DNA from: Pseudomonas viridiflava
Lineage (GTDB): Bacteria; Pseudomonadota; Gammaproteobacteria; Pseudomonadales; Pseudomonadaceae
Direction of reading: 5' to 3'
Assembly: GCF_900573885.1 (NCBI RefSeq)
Contig: NZ_UPSE01000493.1
Span: 124,001 to 188,000 of the forward strand
DNA length: 64,000 nt
In this document: piece after piece, positions 1 through 8,930 of the stretch
Layout: each line of letters opens with the position of its first letter
Numbering within the stretch: position 1 is the first letter of the stretch
Position numbers and translations under genes: made by a program
The notes under the pieces: model-generated
Told to the model about the DNA's origin: nothing
Database searches by the model: none
What the model saw: the letters and a program-made list of their open reading frames with translations, nothing else

Positions 1-70
1 TTAGCGGCGATGCTCTTGAAATCAAAAGCATCGCCGCTAAAGCGGATCGCCGCCCGGCCGCTCCTACAGC
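1..70. repeat. REP-like palindromic intergenic sequence
   Basis: A 14-bp inverted repeat (TTAGCGGCGATGCT at 1-14 and its complement at 26-39) forms a hairpin, followed by a GC-rich stretch that ends in GCTCCTACAG. The same GTAGGAGC/GCTCCTAC ending bounds the palindromes near 8131 and 12245, so this looks like one member of the intergenic palindromes common in Pseudomonas. The element may begin before the window. Confidence 0.5.
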
Positions 71-101
71 GTCTGGCGCGCGACAAATTGACTCCATAGA
101 C

Positions 102-129
102 AAAAGGCACGGCGCTCGCCGTGCCTTTT
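102..129. terminator. Rho-independent terminator upstream of hemE
   Basis: The stem AAAAGGCACGGC / GCCGTGCCTTTT (102-113 and 118-129) around a four-base loop has A and T runs on its two sides, so it could work in both directions. It most likely ends an upstream plus-strand gene outside the window. Confidence 0.6.
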
Positions 130-190
130 GCTGTGCGCTCTGCGAAAATGCCGGCACTTTTTTGCTGCCTACTTTTTCTCAGGAAATGAC

Positions 191-1258
191 ATGACCGCCC
201 TGAAGAACGACCGCTTCCTTCGTGCCTTGTTGAAACAGCCAGTCGATGTCACGCCCGTATGGATGATGCGCCAGGCCGGTCGTTACCTGCCGGAGTACCG
301 CGCCAGCCGCGCCAAGGCCGGTGATTTCATGGGCTTGATGCAGAACCCGCAGTTCGCCTGCGAAGTCACCCTGCAGCCGCTGGACCGTTATCCGCAGCTG
401 GATGCGGCGATTCTCTTTTCCGACATCCTCACCATCCCCGACGCCATGGGCCAAGGCCTGTACTTCGAAACCGGCGAAGGCCCGCGTTTCAAGAAAGTCA
501 TCAGCAGCCTGGCCGACGTTGAGGCCTTGCCGATTCCCGACCCGGAAAAAGACCTCGGTTACGTGATGGACGCCGTGCGCACCATCCGCAGCGCCCTTGA
601 CGGCCGCGTGCCGTTAATTGGCTTCTCGGGCAGCCCATGGACGCTGGCGACCTATATGGTCGAAGGCGGCTCATCCAAGGATTTCCGCAAGTCCAAAGCC
701 ATGCTCTACGACAACCCGCAGGCCATGCACCTGCTGCTCGACAAGCTCGCGCAGTCGGTAACCCTGTACCTCAACGGCCAGATCCGTGCGGGCGCGCAGG
801 CGGTGCAGATTTTCGATACCTGGGGCGGCAACCTGTCGTCGGCGGCGTACCTGGAATTCTCGCTGGCTTATATGAAGAAGATCGTTAGCGGTCTGATTCG
901 CGAGCACGAAGGCCGCAAGATTCCGGTGATTCTGTTCACCAAGAACGGCGGTTTGTGGCTGGAGTCGCTGGCCGACGCCGGCGCCGACGCGCTGGGTCTG
1001 GACTGGACCTGCGACATCGGCGAAGCCCGCCGCCGTGTGGGTGAGCAGGTATCGTTGCAAGGCAACATGGACCCGACGGTGCTCTACGCCCAGCCAGCAG
1101 CAATCCGCAACGAAGTGGCGCGCATTCTGGCCAGCTACGGCAAGGGCAGCGGCCACGTGTTCAACCTCGGCCACGGCATCACGCCGGAAGTGAACCCGAT
1201 CCACGCCGGCGCGTTCCTTGAAGCGGTACACGAGCTATCGGCGCAGTATCACCAGTGA
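191..1258 (+). CDS. hemE: Uroporphyrinogen decarboxylase
   Basis: HemE removes the four acetate carboxyl groups of uroporphyrinogen III to give coproporphyrinogen III in cytosolic haem biosynthesis. The 355-residue product has the usual family length. It carries the first family signature [16 protein letters not shown] near residue 22, the FSDIL segment with the substrate-binding Asp near residue 80, and the second signature [16 protein letters not shown] near residue 145. The frame is open upstream to 128, but the ATG at 191 has AGGA ten to seven bases before it and gives the canonical N-terminus [14 protein letters not shown]. It appears to be a single-gene unit between two hairpin terminators. 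Confidence 0.97.
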   Translation: MTALKNDRFLRALLKQPVDVTPVWMMRQAGRYLPEYRASRAKAGDFMGLMQNPQFACEVTLQPLDRYPQLDAAILFSDILTIPDAMGQGLYFETGEGPRFKKVISSLADVEALPIPDPEKDLGYVMDAVRTIRSALDGRVPLIGFSGSPWTLATYMVEGGSSKDFRKSKAMLYDNPQAMHLLLDKLAQSVTLYLNGQIRAGAQAVQIFDTWGGNLSSAAYLEFSLAYMKKIVSGLIREHEGRKIPVILFTKNGGLWLESLADAGADALGLDWTCDIGEARRRVGEQVSLQGNMDPTVLYAQPAAIRNEVARILASYGKGSGHVFNLGHGITPEVNPIHAGAFLEAVHELSAQYHQ

Positions 1259-1273
1259 GGTGATAGGTCAGAC

Positions 1274-1301
1274 AAAAAGGGCGCCATATGGCGCCCTTTT
1301 T
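1274..1301 (+). terminator. Rho-independent terminator of hemE
   Basis: The stem AAAAAGGGCGCC / GGCGCCCTTTTT around loop ATAT starts 15 bases after the hemE stop. The T-run follows the stem in the hemE direction. Confidence 0.85.
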
Positions 1302-1302
1302 G

Positions 1303-1340
1303 TAGGTAGGTTGGGTTGAGCTTTCAAGCGAAGCCCAGCA
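1303..1340. repeat. Dispersed GTAGGTTGGGTTGAGC repeat, copy 1
   Basis: Contains TAGGTTGGGTTGAGC followed closely by GCGAAGCCCA. Related copies lie at 10611-10684 (complete palindrome), 15252-15293 and 21043-21075, all between genes. Confidence 0.6.
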
Positions 1341-1351
1341 CAGCGGTCAAC

Positions 1352-1900
1352 CTAAGGCAACGGCGCAAACGGCGATCCACCGTCCGCCGTCTGCAACTCA
1401 ATCAAGTAATTACGAAAAATCTGCCCCAGCACCTGCGTAGCAATTTCCAACTGCTCGCGCGGCATTTGCGCGGCCACCTGGTCGGCTGTATCCAGCGCAT
1501 CTTCGGCGCCGTTCACCGCCGCCATCTTCAGCACGATGTACGCCTGCACGTTATTGGCCGGCACGCCTTCGCCGCGGAAGAACATCATGCCCAGCCGATA
1601 CTGACTTTGTGCATGGCCCTGCAGCGACGCTTGTTCAAATAGCGTTAGCGCCTGAGCCAGATCCCGCGGCGCGCGTTGGCCGTCGTAGTAATACTCGCCG
1701 AGTTCGTATTGGGCTTCGGGGTCGCCGCTTTGAGCGGCTTGTTGGCAAGAGGCCAGGGCTTCTGCCTGGTCTTCCGGCAGGGTGTTGAGCGAACAACGGC
1801 CAGCGGCCGGAATCAGCAAGGAGTTGCCGCCCGCCGATGCAACCAGTGGCAGCAAAAGCAACAGGCAGCCCAGGGACAGGGTGCGGCCGATGCAATTCAT
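1352..1900 (-). CDS. Exported Sel1-repeat protein
   Basis: A 182-residue protein with a clear signal peptide (MNCIGRTLSLGCLLLLLPLVASAGG) followed by Sel1-like repeats, for example GDPEAQYELGEYYYDG and GHAQSQYRLGMMFFRGEG. Sel1 repeats are alpha-helical protein-binding modules; this one probably acts in the periplasm, but its partner is unknown. The start is uncertain: a GTG at 1912 is in frame, with GAGG only two bases before it, while the ATG at 1900 gives a typical signal peptide and has the same GAGG 13 bases upstream. It lies downstream of the hemL-membrane protein pair on the same strand. Confidence 0.75.
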   Translation of the reverse strand: MNCIGRTLSLGCLLLLLPLVASAGGNSLLIPAAGRCSLNTLPEDQAEALASCQQAAQSGDPEAQYELGEYYYDGQRAPRDLAQALTLFEQASLQGHAQSQYRLGMMFFRGEGVPANNVQAYIVLKMAAVNGAEDALDTADQVAAQMPREQLEIATQVLGQIFRNYLIELQTADGGSPFAPLP

Positions 1901-1990
1901 AACAATCAACACGCCTCATCAAACAGTGCGGGCCAGGCCCGGCCGACGGAACGCGACGGCCTGCGCATTATGGAATAAGCCGGACGCCTG

Positions 1991-2641
1991 TTACAAAGTC
2001 TTTACCGACTTTTGTGTCCGGTCTGTCACGCCTTCCTGGCCGTGCACCTGTAAAAGCAGCCAGGCCAGCAGTGGGTAAGCCAAGCTTAGCAGGCCGTGAA
2101 ACAGGTCGACCCGCAGGAACGGCCCGAGGTTTCCCTGGGTTCCGACCAGCAAGCCGGCGATCACAAAGAGCGCCACCACACCCGACGCCGCCAGCAGCGA
2201 ATTTCCACCCTGAGTAAAGCCGGCGTATAGCAGAGCGAGCATCGTCGCGAGGCTGATTGCCAGCCCATAGCTGTCCAGCCAACCCCAGCGCTTGGCGCCT
2301 TCAAACAGCACGCTCAGGCTGATAACCACCCAGCACCAGCCCAACCGTTGCCAGTGCGAACCGCGGGTCAAGGTAAGCGCCGCGACGCCAAACACCGGCA
2401 AGGCGAGCAGACTGCTGGCCTGGCTGAGTTTGGCGTGCAGCGGTTGGTAGCTGGCGTCGACACCGAAGTGCAGCACGCCGATCGCCGCAGTGACGCCGGT
2501 CAGCAGCAGCGCGGCGATAACAATCAGCCACGTAGCGCGCAGCCCTTTATCGCCCCAGCGCCGGCTGCGCCAGATGCCGATCACGCTGGCCAGACAGGCC
2601 AGCGCCAACAGCGCATCCGACGCGGCGGTGCTGTACTGCAT
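1991..2641 (-). CDS. Conserved inner-membrane protein downstream of hemL
   Basis: A 216-residue, strongly hydrophobic protein with about seven predicted membrane helices, for example TWLIVIAALLLTGVTAAIG, SLLAASGVVALFVIAGLLVG and GLLSLAYPLLAWLLL. The start codon overlaps the hemL stop in a TGATG arrangement, so the two are translationally coupled and transcribed together. I do not recognise a named family or catalytic residues. The link to hemL is contextual only and does not by itself show a role in haem synthesis. Confidence 0.75.
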   Translation of the reverse strand: MQYSTAASDALLALACLASVIGIWRSRRWGDKGLRATWLIVIAALLLTGVTAAIGVLHFGVDASYQPLHAKLSQASSLLALPVFGVAALTLTRGSHWQRLGWCWVVISLSVLFEGAKRWGWLDSYGLAISLATMLALLYAGFTQGGNSLLAASGVVALFVIAGLLVGTQGNLGPFLRVDLFHGLLSLAYPLLAWLLLQVHGQEGVTDRTQKSVKTL

Positions 2642-3930
2642 CAGCGCAAAGCCGCGAACGCACGCTCGGCGGCGTCCAGGGTGATTTGCAGCTCTTTGTC
2701 ACCGTGGGCAATGGAGGTGAAGCCGGCTTCAAAGGCGCTCGGCGCCAGGTACACGCCGCCTTCCAGCATCAGGTGGAAGAATTTCTTGAAGCGCTCGGCG
2801 TCGCTGCCCATCACATCGTCAAAGGTGACGATGTCGTCAGCGCCGCTGAAGTACAGGCCAAACATGCCACCCGCCTGCGTCGTTACGAACGGCACACCCG
2901 CGGCGTCGGCGCGCTGTTGCAGGCCATCGAGCATGCGGCTGGTGTAGGCGGTGAGTTCGTCGTGAAAGCCTGGACGGCGAATCAGGTTTAGCGTGGTCAA
3001 ACCGGCTGCCATCGCCAGCGGGTTACCCGACAGCGTGCCGGCTTGGTAGACCGGGCCGAGCGGGGCGATCTGCTGCATGATTTCGCGCTTGCCGCCGAAG
3101 CAGCCGACGGGCATACCGCCGCCGATGATCTTGCCGAAAGTCGACAGGTCTGGCGTTACGCCGTAGTGCGCCTGGGCACCGCCGAGTGCGACGCGGAAAC
3201 CGGTCATGACTTCATCGAAAATCAGCACAACGCCATGTTTGTCGCACTGCTCGCGCAGGCCTTCAAGAAAGCCCGGCGCCGGCGGCACGCAGTTCATGTT
3301 GCCGGCCACGGGCTCGACGATGATGCATGCCACGTCTTTGCCCACTTCGCTGAGCATTTGCTCGACGGCGGCGATGTCGTTGAAGGGCAGGGTCAAGGTG
3401 TGTTTGGCGAATGCGGCCGGCACGCCCGCTGAACTAGGCACGCCCTGGGTCAGGGCGCCGGAGCCGGCTTTCACCAGCAGGCTGTCGGAGTGACCGTGGT
3501 AACAGCCTTCGAATTTGATGATGCTGTCGCGGCCGGTGAAACCGCGCGCCAGGCGAATCGCGCTCATGGTCGCTTCGGTGCCGGAGCTGACCATGCGCAC
3601 CATTTCCATCGACGGCACGATGGCGCACACCAGCTCGGCCATTTCGGTTTCCATGGCGGTCGGCGCGCCGTACGACAGACCGTGTTCGAGCTGCTTGCGT
3701 ACCGCTTCCAACACGTCCGGGTGGCTGTGACCAAGAATCATCGGGCCCCACGAGCCGACGTAGTCGACGTACTGCTTGTCGTCTTCGTCCATCACATAGG
3801 CGCCGGCCGCGTGCTTGAAGAACAACGGCGTGCCACCGACGCTGCGGAATGCCCGCACGGGCGAATTCACGCCACCGGGAATGTGTTTTTGCGCGCTGGC
3901 GAACAGGGCTTCGGAACGGGACTGGGTCAT
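2641..3930 (-). CDS. hemL: Glutamate-1-semialdehyde 2,1-aminomutase
   Basis: This PLP enzyme converts glutamate-1-semialdehyde to 5-aminolevulinate, the committed tetrapyrrole precursor, in the C5 pathway. The 429-residue length is standard. The N-terminal motif [12 protein letters not shown], the [16 protein letters not shown] cofactor loop, the FDEVMTGFR Asp region and the PLP lysine in [14 protein letters not shown] (about Lys267) are all present. AGAGGAG lies about eight bases before the ATG at 3930. The stop overlaps the start of the downstream membrane protein. Confidence 0.97.
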   Translation of the reverse strand: MTQSRSEALFASAQKHIPGGVNSPVRAFRSVGGTPLFFKHAAGAYVMDEDDKQYVDYVGSWGPMILGHSHPDVLEAVRKQLEHGLSYGAPTAMETEMAELVCAIVPSMEMVRMVSSGTEATMSAIRLARGFTGRDSIIKFEGCYHGHSDSLLVKAGSGALTQGVPSSAGVPAAFAKHTLTLPFNDIAAVEQMLSEVGKDVACIIVEPVAGNMNCVPPAPGFLEGLREQCDKHGVVLIFDEVMTGFRVALGGAQAHYGVTPDLSTFGKIIGGGMPVGCFGGKREIMQQIAPLGPVYQAGTLSGNPLAMAAGLTTLNLIRRPGFHDELTAYTSRMLDGLQQRADAAGVPFVTTQAGGMFGLYFSGADDIVTFDDVMGSDAERFKKFFHLMLEGGVYLAPSAFEAGFTSIAHGDKELQITLDAAERAFAALR

Positions 3931-3998
3931 GGGCAGACTCCTCTAACTAAACAGATGGCAGCTGGCAGGCGAACCTGCCGCCGCTGGGAATTCGGCGG

Positions 3999-4622
3999 TT
4001 AAGACTGAAACAGGGCGCTGAAAGCGCGAGCGCGGCGGTTTACTTCTTGTGCAGTGTCGGCGCTGAACAGGGCATGAATCACAGCTATTAAGCTGACCCC
4101 GCCTGCCACCAGAGGTGCGGCATTTTCCAGGTCGATGCCGCCAATGGCGCAGATCGGCAACTGCACGCTGGCGCGCGCTTGCTGCACCAACTCGAGGGTG
4201 GCAGCCGGTGCGCCGGGCTTGGTTTGCGAGTTGAAAAAGCGGCCGAAGGCGACGTAACTCGCGCCTTCGCGAGCCGCCTGTTCGGCCAGCGCAAGCTGAG
4301 CCAGACAGGTGCCACCGATAATGGCTTTGCGGCCGAGCAAGGCGCGGGCGGCGGACAGCGAACCGTCGCCCTGGCCCAGGTGCACGCCCACACCCAAACG
4401 GGCGGCCAGCTCGGCATCGTCATTAATCAGCAGGCTTGCGCCGTAACGCTCACAGAGGTTTTTCAGCGCTTGGGCTTCACGCAAACGACGGGCTTCGTCG
4501 CTGCTTTTGTCACGGTACTGCAGCAGCGTGGCGCCGCCATCGAGAGCAGCTTCCACGTACGGCAGCAGCTTGCCCCCGGCCAGTAACTGGCTGTCGGTGA
4601 TGGCGTACAGGCCGCGCAGCGT
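3999..4622 (-). CDS. thiE: Thiamine phosphate synthase
   Basis: ThiE joins HMP pyrophosphate and the thiazole phosphate carboxylate to give thiamine monophosphate. About 208 residues, a normal length, with [20 protein letters not shown] and GVHLGQGD, which form the pyrophosphate and Mg sites, and the C-terminal CAIGGI phosphate-binding segment. The start is a GTG at 4625-4623 that overlaps the thiD stop (GTGA), so the full coding span reaches 4625 and translation is coupled to thiD. Confidence 0.94.
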   Translation of the reverse strand, partial: TLRGLYAITDSQLLAGGKLLPYVEAALDGGATLLQYRDKSSDEARRLREAQALKNLCERYGASLLINDDAELAARLGVGVHLGQGDGSLSAARALLGRKAIIGGTCLAQLALAEQAAREGASYVAFGRFFNSQTKPGAPAATLELVQQARASVQLPICAIGGIDLENAAPLVAGGVSLIAVIHALFSADTAQEVNRRARAFSALFQS

Positions 4623-5419
4623 CACGAGTTGAAGTCCAGCGGCAAGCGGCGCGGCACGTACTGACCTCGGCCCAGTTGCTCGGCGTCGCGCAAGGTTCGC
4701 CAGGTGTACTCAAGGGCAGATTTGACTGCGCTGACCAGTTGTTCGCCCTGGGCCAGCCGGCCGGCGAGGGTACTGGCCAAGGTGCAGCCCGAACCGTGAT
4801 AACTGCCCGGCAGACGTTCACAGGTGAAGGTGTGCTGGCTGCCGTCGCGGCTGTACAGGCGGTTGTGGACCTGGGCTTCATCACCATGGCCGCCGGTGAT
4901 CAGCAAGTGCTGGCAGAACGGCAGAAGTCTGGCTGCGCATTCGTCTGCGGTGCCTTCCGGCAGTTCCGCGAGAATGCGGGCCTCGGGCAGGTTGGGCGTG
5001 GCGATCGTTGCCACGGGCAGCAAGCGTTCGCGCATGGCAAAGCCCACTTCATCCTTGCCCAGTGCGCCACCGCCACCGGCTCGCAGCACGGGGTCGCATA
5101 CCAGCGGCACGCCGGGCAGTTTCTGCATGATTTCCAGCACGGTTTCGACCATCTGCACCGAGCCGAGCATGCCCAGTTTGACGGCGGCGACCGGCATGTC
5201 GGCAATCACTGCATGGGCCTGGGCCAGCACCCATTCGCGGTCAAGCACGCGGAAGTCGCTGACGTTGACGGTGTCTTGCACCGTCAGCGCGGTTACCGCC
5301 GGAGCGGCGTGACAGCCTTGCGCGAGCAGGGCTTCGATATCGGCCTGAAGACCGGCGCCGCCACTTGGGTCGTGACCGGAAAGGCAGAGAACAACGGGGC
5401 GGGAGGTATAGGTAGTCAT
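4622..5419 (-). CDS. thiD: Hydroxymethylpyrimidine/phosphomethylpyrimidine kinase
   Basis: ThiD phosphorylates HMP and HMP-P to HMP-PP for thiamine synthesis; it is a ribokinase-fold enzyme. Seen are the N-terminal [33 protein letters not shown] in the middle, and the C-terminal [17 protein letters not shown] segment with the anion hole and catalytic Cys region. The ATG at 5419 (MTTYTSRP) gives 265 residues. A GTG at 5437 preceded by AAGGTG is an alternative start. It forms a two-gene operon with thiE. No TPP riboswitch was recognised in the upstream 280 bases. Confidence 0.94.
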   Translation of the reverse strand: MTTYTSRPVVLCLSGHDPSGGAGLQADIEALLAQGCHAAPAVTALTVQDTVNVSDFRVLDREWVLAQAHAVIADMPVAAVKLGMLGSVQMVETVLEIMQKLPGVPLVCDPVLRAGGGGALGKDEVGFAMRERLLPVATIATPNLPEARILAELPEGTADECAARLLPFCQHLLITGGHGDEAQVHNRLYSRDGSQHTFTCERLPGSYHGSGCTLASTLAGRLAQGEQLVSAVKSALEYTWRTLRDAEQLGRGQYVPRRLPLDFNS

Positions 5420-5699
5420 GGTGCGCGAGCTTATCACTTTTCACCTTTTTTGCCGCTGGCGGGAGCGAGGTTGAGAGGGTGAGTAATGAGATGGCGAGCG
5501 TAACGGGCGGGGCACTCTGTTTTTTTGCCGAACGGGTGGCCAGTATTGCTGATGGCGCGCGCCATCCCTTGCGGGGGGCGGCTTTCAGCGTACGGCGGCT
5601 ATGCTAGAGTGGCCCCCATTTGAATAAATCAGGTCGGCAGGTGACGTCGCTTACGGAGATGGGGCTCCGACGTCAACCGCCAGGCCTTTGCGGGGCAGC
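5420..5699. other. Intergenic region between divergent thiD and ladS
   Basis: A 280-base region that must hold both promoters. TATGCT at 5598-5603 could be a -10 element, but no good -35 partner was seen. An inverted repeat GACGTCG / CGACGTC (5643-5649 and 5668-5674) encloses ACGGAGATGGGG just upstream of ladS; this is treated as a finding. There is no other gene-like content. Confidence 0.5.
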
Positions 5700-8117
5700 A
5701 TGCGCTACGGTCTTTTACTTGTTCTGTGTTTACTGGCGAACCTGGCCCATGCGGTCGAATTCGACGAGTACACCACCCAGCTTGTGCTCGGTCAGGAAAT
5801 GGACGTGTTCGAAGATGTGCGCGGCGACGCCACCATCAACGACATCACCTCGCCGGCCCTGCAAGCCAACTTCCGCCGCCACGACAAACCGGTGCTCAAC
5901 GCCGGTTATTCCCACTCCGTGTTCTGGCTGCGACTCGACCTCGCGTACCGCCCGCAGGCGCTGCTCGGTCAGCAACCCTGGTTGCTGGAACTGGCCTATC
6001 CGCCGCTCGACCACCTTGACCTTTACCTGCCCGACGGCCGGGGTGGTTTCCAGCTGGCGCAACGCACCGGCGATTCCCTGCCGTTCTCCAGCCGGCAGAT
6101 CAAACAGAACAACTACGTGTTCGAACTCAACCTGCAGCCCTATCAGCCGCAACGTGTGTACCTGCGCCTGGAAAGTCAGGGCTCCATTCAGGCACCCCTG
6201 AATCTGTGGTCCCCCAAGGTGTACATGGAACAGATGTCCGGCCGCATCTATGTGCTCGGCATCATCTATGGCGTGCTGCTGGGCATGCTGATTTACAACC
6301 TGTTCATCTTCCTCAGCGTGCGCGACCCGAGTTACCTCTATTACATCCTGTATATCGCCTCGTTCGGGCTGTATCAGGTGTCGGTAAACGGCGCCGGCAT
6401 CGAGTATTTCTGGCCGGACAATCCCTGGTGGGCCAACGTGTCCACGCCGTTCCTGGTCGGCTCGGCAACCTTGTTTGGCTGCCAGTTTGCGCGAACGTTT
6501 TTGCACACGGGCGAGCACAGCCCGTGGGTTGATCGCACGCTTCTGGCGATCATGGGCGTCGGTGCGCTGGTGATGGTACTGGCGCTGACGGTCAGCTACA
6601 GCGTGTCGCTGCGCCTGGCCACTTACCTGGCGTTGCTGTTCACCGTGGTGGTGTTTTCCGCCGGGCTTATTGCCTGGCGCCGCGGCATGCGCGTGGCGCG
6701 CTATTTCATCTTTGCCTGGACCACCTTCCTGATTGGCGGCGTGATCAACACCCTGATGGTGCTCGGCTACCTGCCCAACGTATTCCTCACCATGTACGCC
6801 AGCCAGATCGGTTCGGCAATTGAAGTCGGTCTGCTGTCGCTCGCCCTGGCCGACCGCATCAACTCCATGAAGGAAGAGCGCGCACGCATCCTTTACGACT
6901 CGGGCCGCAAGCTGGAAACCCTCAACCTTGAACTCGCCGACAGCAACCGCCTGAAAGACGAATTCCTGGCCACCGTCACCCATGAATTGCGCACGCCCAT
7001 GAACGGCGTCATCGGTTCGCTGGAACTGATGCAAACCGTGCCCATGGACGTCGAACTGGAGCAGTACCAGAAAACCGCCAGTGCCTCGGCGCGCGACATG
7101 ATGCGCATGGTCAGCGACATCCTCACCCTCACCGAACTGCAGGCCGGCAAGCTTTACCCGTGGCGTGAGCCACTGAGCCTGCGCGGGCTGTTTGGTGGGC
7201 TACGCAGTCAGTTCGCGCCGCGTGCCGAAGAGAAGGGCTTGGGCTTCACCCTGGAAATGGACGAAAGCCTGCCCGACACGCTGGAAGGCGACGCCGGCAA
7301 GCTCAGCCAGTGCATCGGTTACCTGCTCGACAACGCGATCAAGTTCACCCCGGGCGGCGCCGTGACGTTGCGCGTCGCAGCGGTGGAGCGCGGGCGCGAA
7401 GGGCTGGTGTTGAAAGTGGGTGTAATCGACAGCGGCATCGGCTTCAGCACGCCCAAAGACGGCTCGCTGTACCAGCGCTTCCACCAGCTCGACGGCTCCA
7501 TGACCCGTGAATACGGTGGCCTGGGCGTTGGGCTGGCGATCTGCCGCAAACTGGTCAGCCTGATGGGCGGTGGCTTGAGCCATACCTCCGAGGTGGGGGA
7601 GGGCAGCCACTTCGAATTGACCGTGCCGCTGTTCCTCTCGAACAAGGACACTCATCTTTCCAGCGACGCGCCGCGAGAACCCGCGCGCCCTGCAGGTGGT
7701 CAGGCGCTGCGCCGCCCCGATGATTGCACCGTGCTGGTGGTCGAAGACAACGGCATCAACCAGTTGGTGATGCGTGGCATGTTGCTCAAACTGGGCTACC
7801 GGGTGCGCTGTGCCGACAACGGTGCCGACGCCCTTGAGCTGCTGCGCCGCGAACCGGTGGACGCCGTATTGCTCGACTGCCAGATGCCGATCATGGACGG
7901 CTTTGCCACCTGCCGCGCGCTGCGCGCCATGTCCAGCTGCGCCGATTTGCCCGTGTTGGCCATCACCGCGCACAGCCACAGCGGCGATCGCGAGCGCTGT
8001 CTGGCCGCCGGCATGAGCGACTACTTGGCCAAACCAGTGAAATTCGAACAGCTGCAAGCGCTGCTCCACGACTGGCTGCTCTGCCTTGAGCCGCCGGCGC
8101 CGGTGCGGGTGTCCTGA
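5700..8117 (+). CDS. ladS: LadS-type hybrid sensor histidine kinase/response regulator
   Basis: An inner-membrane hybrid kinase of 805 residues. Order: signal peptide (MRYGLLLVLCLLANLAHA), a periplasmic 7TMR-DISMED2-like domain (about 20-175), seven membrane helices of the 7TMR-DISM type (about 180-375), a HisKA domain with the phospho-accepting His428 in TVTHELRTPMNG, an HATPase domain (DNAIKFTPGG, GVIDSGIGF, GGLGVGLAICR) and a C-terminal receiver with Asp726 in LLDCQMPIMDG and the conserved Lys in YLAKPV. This architecture and the thiD-tetR neighbours match P. aeruginosa LadS, which works with GacS in the Gac/Rsm switch between biofilm and virulence. The ORF opens at a TTG (5688); the ATG at 5700 with GGGG before it is preferred. 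Confidence 0.85.
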   Translation: MRYGLLLVLCLLANLAHAVEFDEYTTQLVLGQEMDVFEDVRGDATINDITSPALQANFRRHDKPVLNAGYSHSVFWLRLDLAYRPQALLGQQPWLLELAYPPLDHLDLYLPDGRGGFQLAQRTGDSLPFSSRQIKQNNYVFELNLQPYQPQRVYLRLESQGSIQAPLNLWSPKVYMEQMSGRIYVLGIIYGVLLGMLIYNLFIFLSVRDPSYLYYILYIASFGLYQVSVNGAGIEYFWPDNPWWANVSTPFLVGSATLFGCQFARTFLHTGEHSPWVDRTLLAIMGVGALVMVLALTVSYSVSLRLATYLALLFTVVVFSAGLIAWRRGMRVARYFIFAWTTFLIGGVINTLMVLGYLPNVFLTMYASQIGSAIEVGLLSLALADRINSMKEERARILYDSGRKLETLNLELADSNRLKDEFLATVTHELRTPMNGVIGSLELMQTVPMDVELEQYQKTASASARDMMRMVSDILTLTELQAGKLYPWREPLSLRGLFGGLRSQFAPRAEEKGLGFTLEMDESLPDTLEGDAGKLSQCIGYLLDNAIKFTPGGAVTLRVAAVERGREGLVLKVGVIDSGIGFSTPKDGSLYQRFHQLDGSMTREYGGLGVGLAICRKLVSLMGGGLSHTSEVGEGSHFELTVPLFLSNKDTHLSSDAPREPARPAGGQALRRPDDCTVLVVEDNGINQLVMRGMLLKLGYRVRCADNGADALELLRREPVDAVLLDCQMPIMDGFATCRALRAMSSCADLPVLAITAHSHSGDRERCLAAGMSDYLAKPVKFEQLQALLHDWLLCLEPPAPVRVS

Positions 8118-8130
8118 AGTCCCGTCCGTC

Positions 8131-8198
8131 CCGTAGGAGCTAGCTTGCTAACGAAGCTCTTACGATTGCAGGGATCGCTAGCAAGCTAGCTCCTACGG
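8131..8198. repeat. Palindromic GTAGGAGC element
   Basis: A perfect 20-bp inverted repeat, CCGTAGGAGCTAGCTTGCTA at 8131-8150 and its complement at 8179-8198, lies 13 bases after the ladS stop. It is a typical Pseudomonas intergenic palindrome and may act as a transcription end or mRNA-stabilising hairpin. Confidence 0.7.
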
Positions 8199-8244
8199 GT
8201 TTTTCAACCTGCGCCTTTGGCCAGAATGCCCCTTCTTCCAAACT

Positions 8245-8285
8245 CTGAATCCTGATTCACTAGCGCCAAATGAATCAGGATTCAG
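8245..8285. promoter_or_regulatory. Twin palindromic operator for the TetR gene
   Basis: Two palindromes, TGAATCCTGATTCA (8246-8259) and TGAATCAGGATTCA (8271-8284), lie 25 bp centre to centre and are also inverted copies of each other over 15 bp. The right site contains AGGA, the likely ribosome-binding sequence of the TetR gene, whose ATG is four bases further on. Placement and symmetry suggest autoregulation by the TetR protein. The specific binding protein is an inference. Confidence 0.65.
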
Positions 8286-8288
8286 ACT

Positions 8289-8930
8289 ATGGCCTACCGA
8301 CACAGCGCCGCCCGCATCGACCGCGATCAGGAGCAACGCGAGCGCATTTTCGATTGCGCCTTGCTGCTGGTGGTCGAGGGCGGTTTCGCCGCCTTGACCA
8401 TGCACAGTCTCGCCGAGCGCGTTGGCATCGCCACCGGCAGCTTGTACCGGCACTTTCGCGGTAAAGGCGAACTGGCCGCCGAAGTGTTTGCCCGCGCCAG
8501 TCAGCGTGAGGTCGACGCCATGGCCAATGCTCTGGAGCTGTCCGGCTCCGCGCCGCAACGCCTGGCCGGCGCCCTTCAGCAATTTGCCGCCCGCGCCTGG
8601 CAAAGCCGCCAGTTGGCGTTCGCGTTGATTGCCGAGCCGGTGGATCCGGAAGTGGATGAGCGCCGCCTGGAATTTCGCGAGGCGTACGCCGCGCAGCTCA
8701 GCACCGTTATTGAACAGGGCGTGGCCTGCGGCGCGTTTCGCACCTCGTCGGTGGCGGTCAGCGCCGCCTGCCTGGTGGGCGCCATCAGCGAAGCGCTGGT
8801 CGGCCCGCTCTCACCCCAAGCCCGAGCCGCCCGTGAAGCGGGTGAGCCTGCCTTGCAACTGGCGGACGTCAGCGCCGCCCTTGTGTCCTTTTGTTTACGC
8901 GCCCTTGCCGCCGAGGAGTCACTGCCATGA
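8289..8930 (+). CDS. TetR/AcrR family transcriptional regulator
   Basis: A 213-residue regulator. The N-terminal helix-turn-helix is clear: RERIFDCALLLVVEGGFAALTMHSLAERVGIATGSLYRHFRGKGEL (about 18-62), with the family's GSLYRHF recognition helix. The C-terminal ligand domain is divergent, as usual. The ATG at 8289 has AGGA eight bases before it, inside a palindromic operator. The stop overlaps the start of the acyl-CoA dehydrogenase gene (ATGA), so regulator and enzyme are co-translated. By analogy with other acyl-CoA-linked TetR regulators it may sense a fatty-acyl or aldehyde-type ligand, but nothing in the sequence proves the ligand. Confidence 0.9.
   Translation: MAYRHSAARIDRDQEQRERIFDCALLLVVEGGFAALTMHSLAERVGIATGSLYRHFRGKGELAAEVFARASQREVDAMANALELSGSAPQRLAGALQQFAARAWQSRQLAFALIAEPVDPEVDERRLEFREAYAAQLSTVIEQGVACGAFRTSSVAVSAACLVGAISEALVGPLSPQARAAREAGEPALQLADVSAALVSFCLRALAAEESLP

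Noticed and set aside
1..70. Part of a coding gene at the left edge
   Set aside because: Hairpin-forming sequence with no frame longer than about 20 codons leading into the window; treated as an intergenic repeat.
5420..5699. TPP riboswitch before thiD
   Set aside because: I looked for the conserved CTGAGA element and neighbouring stems in the thiD leader and did not find them.
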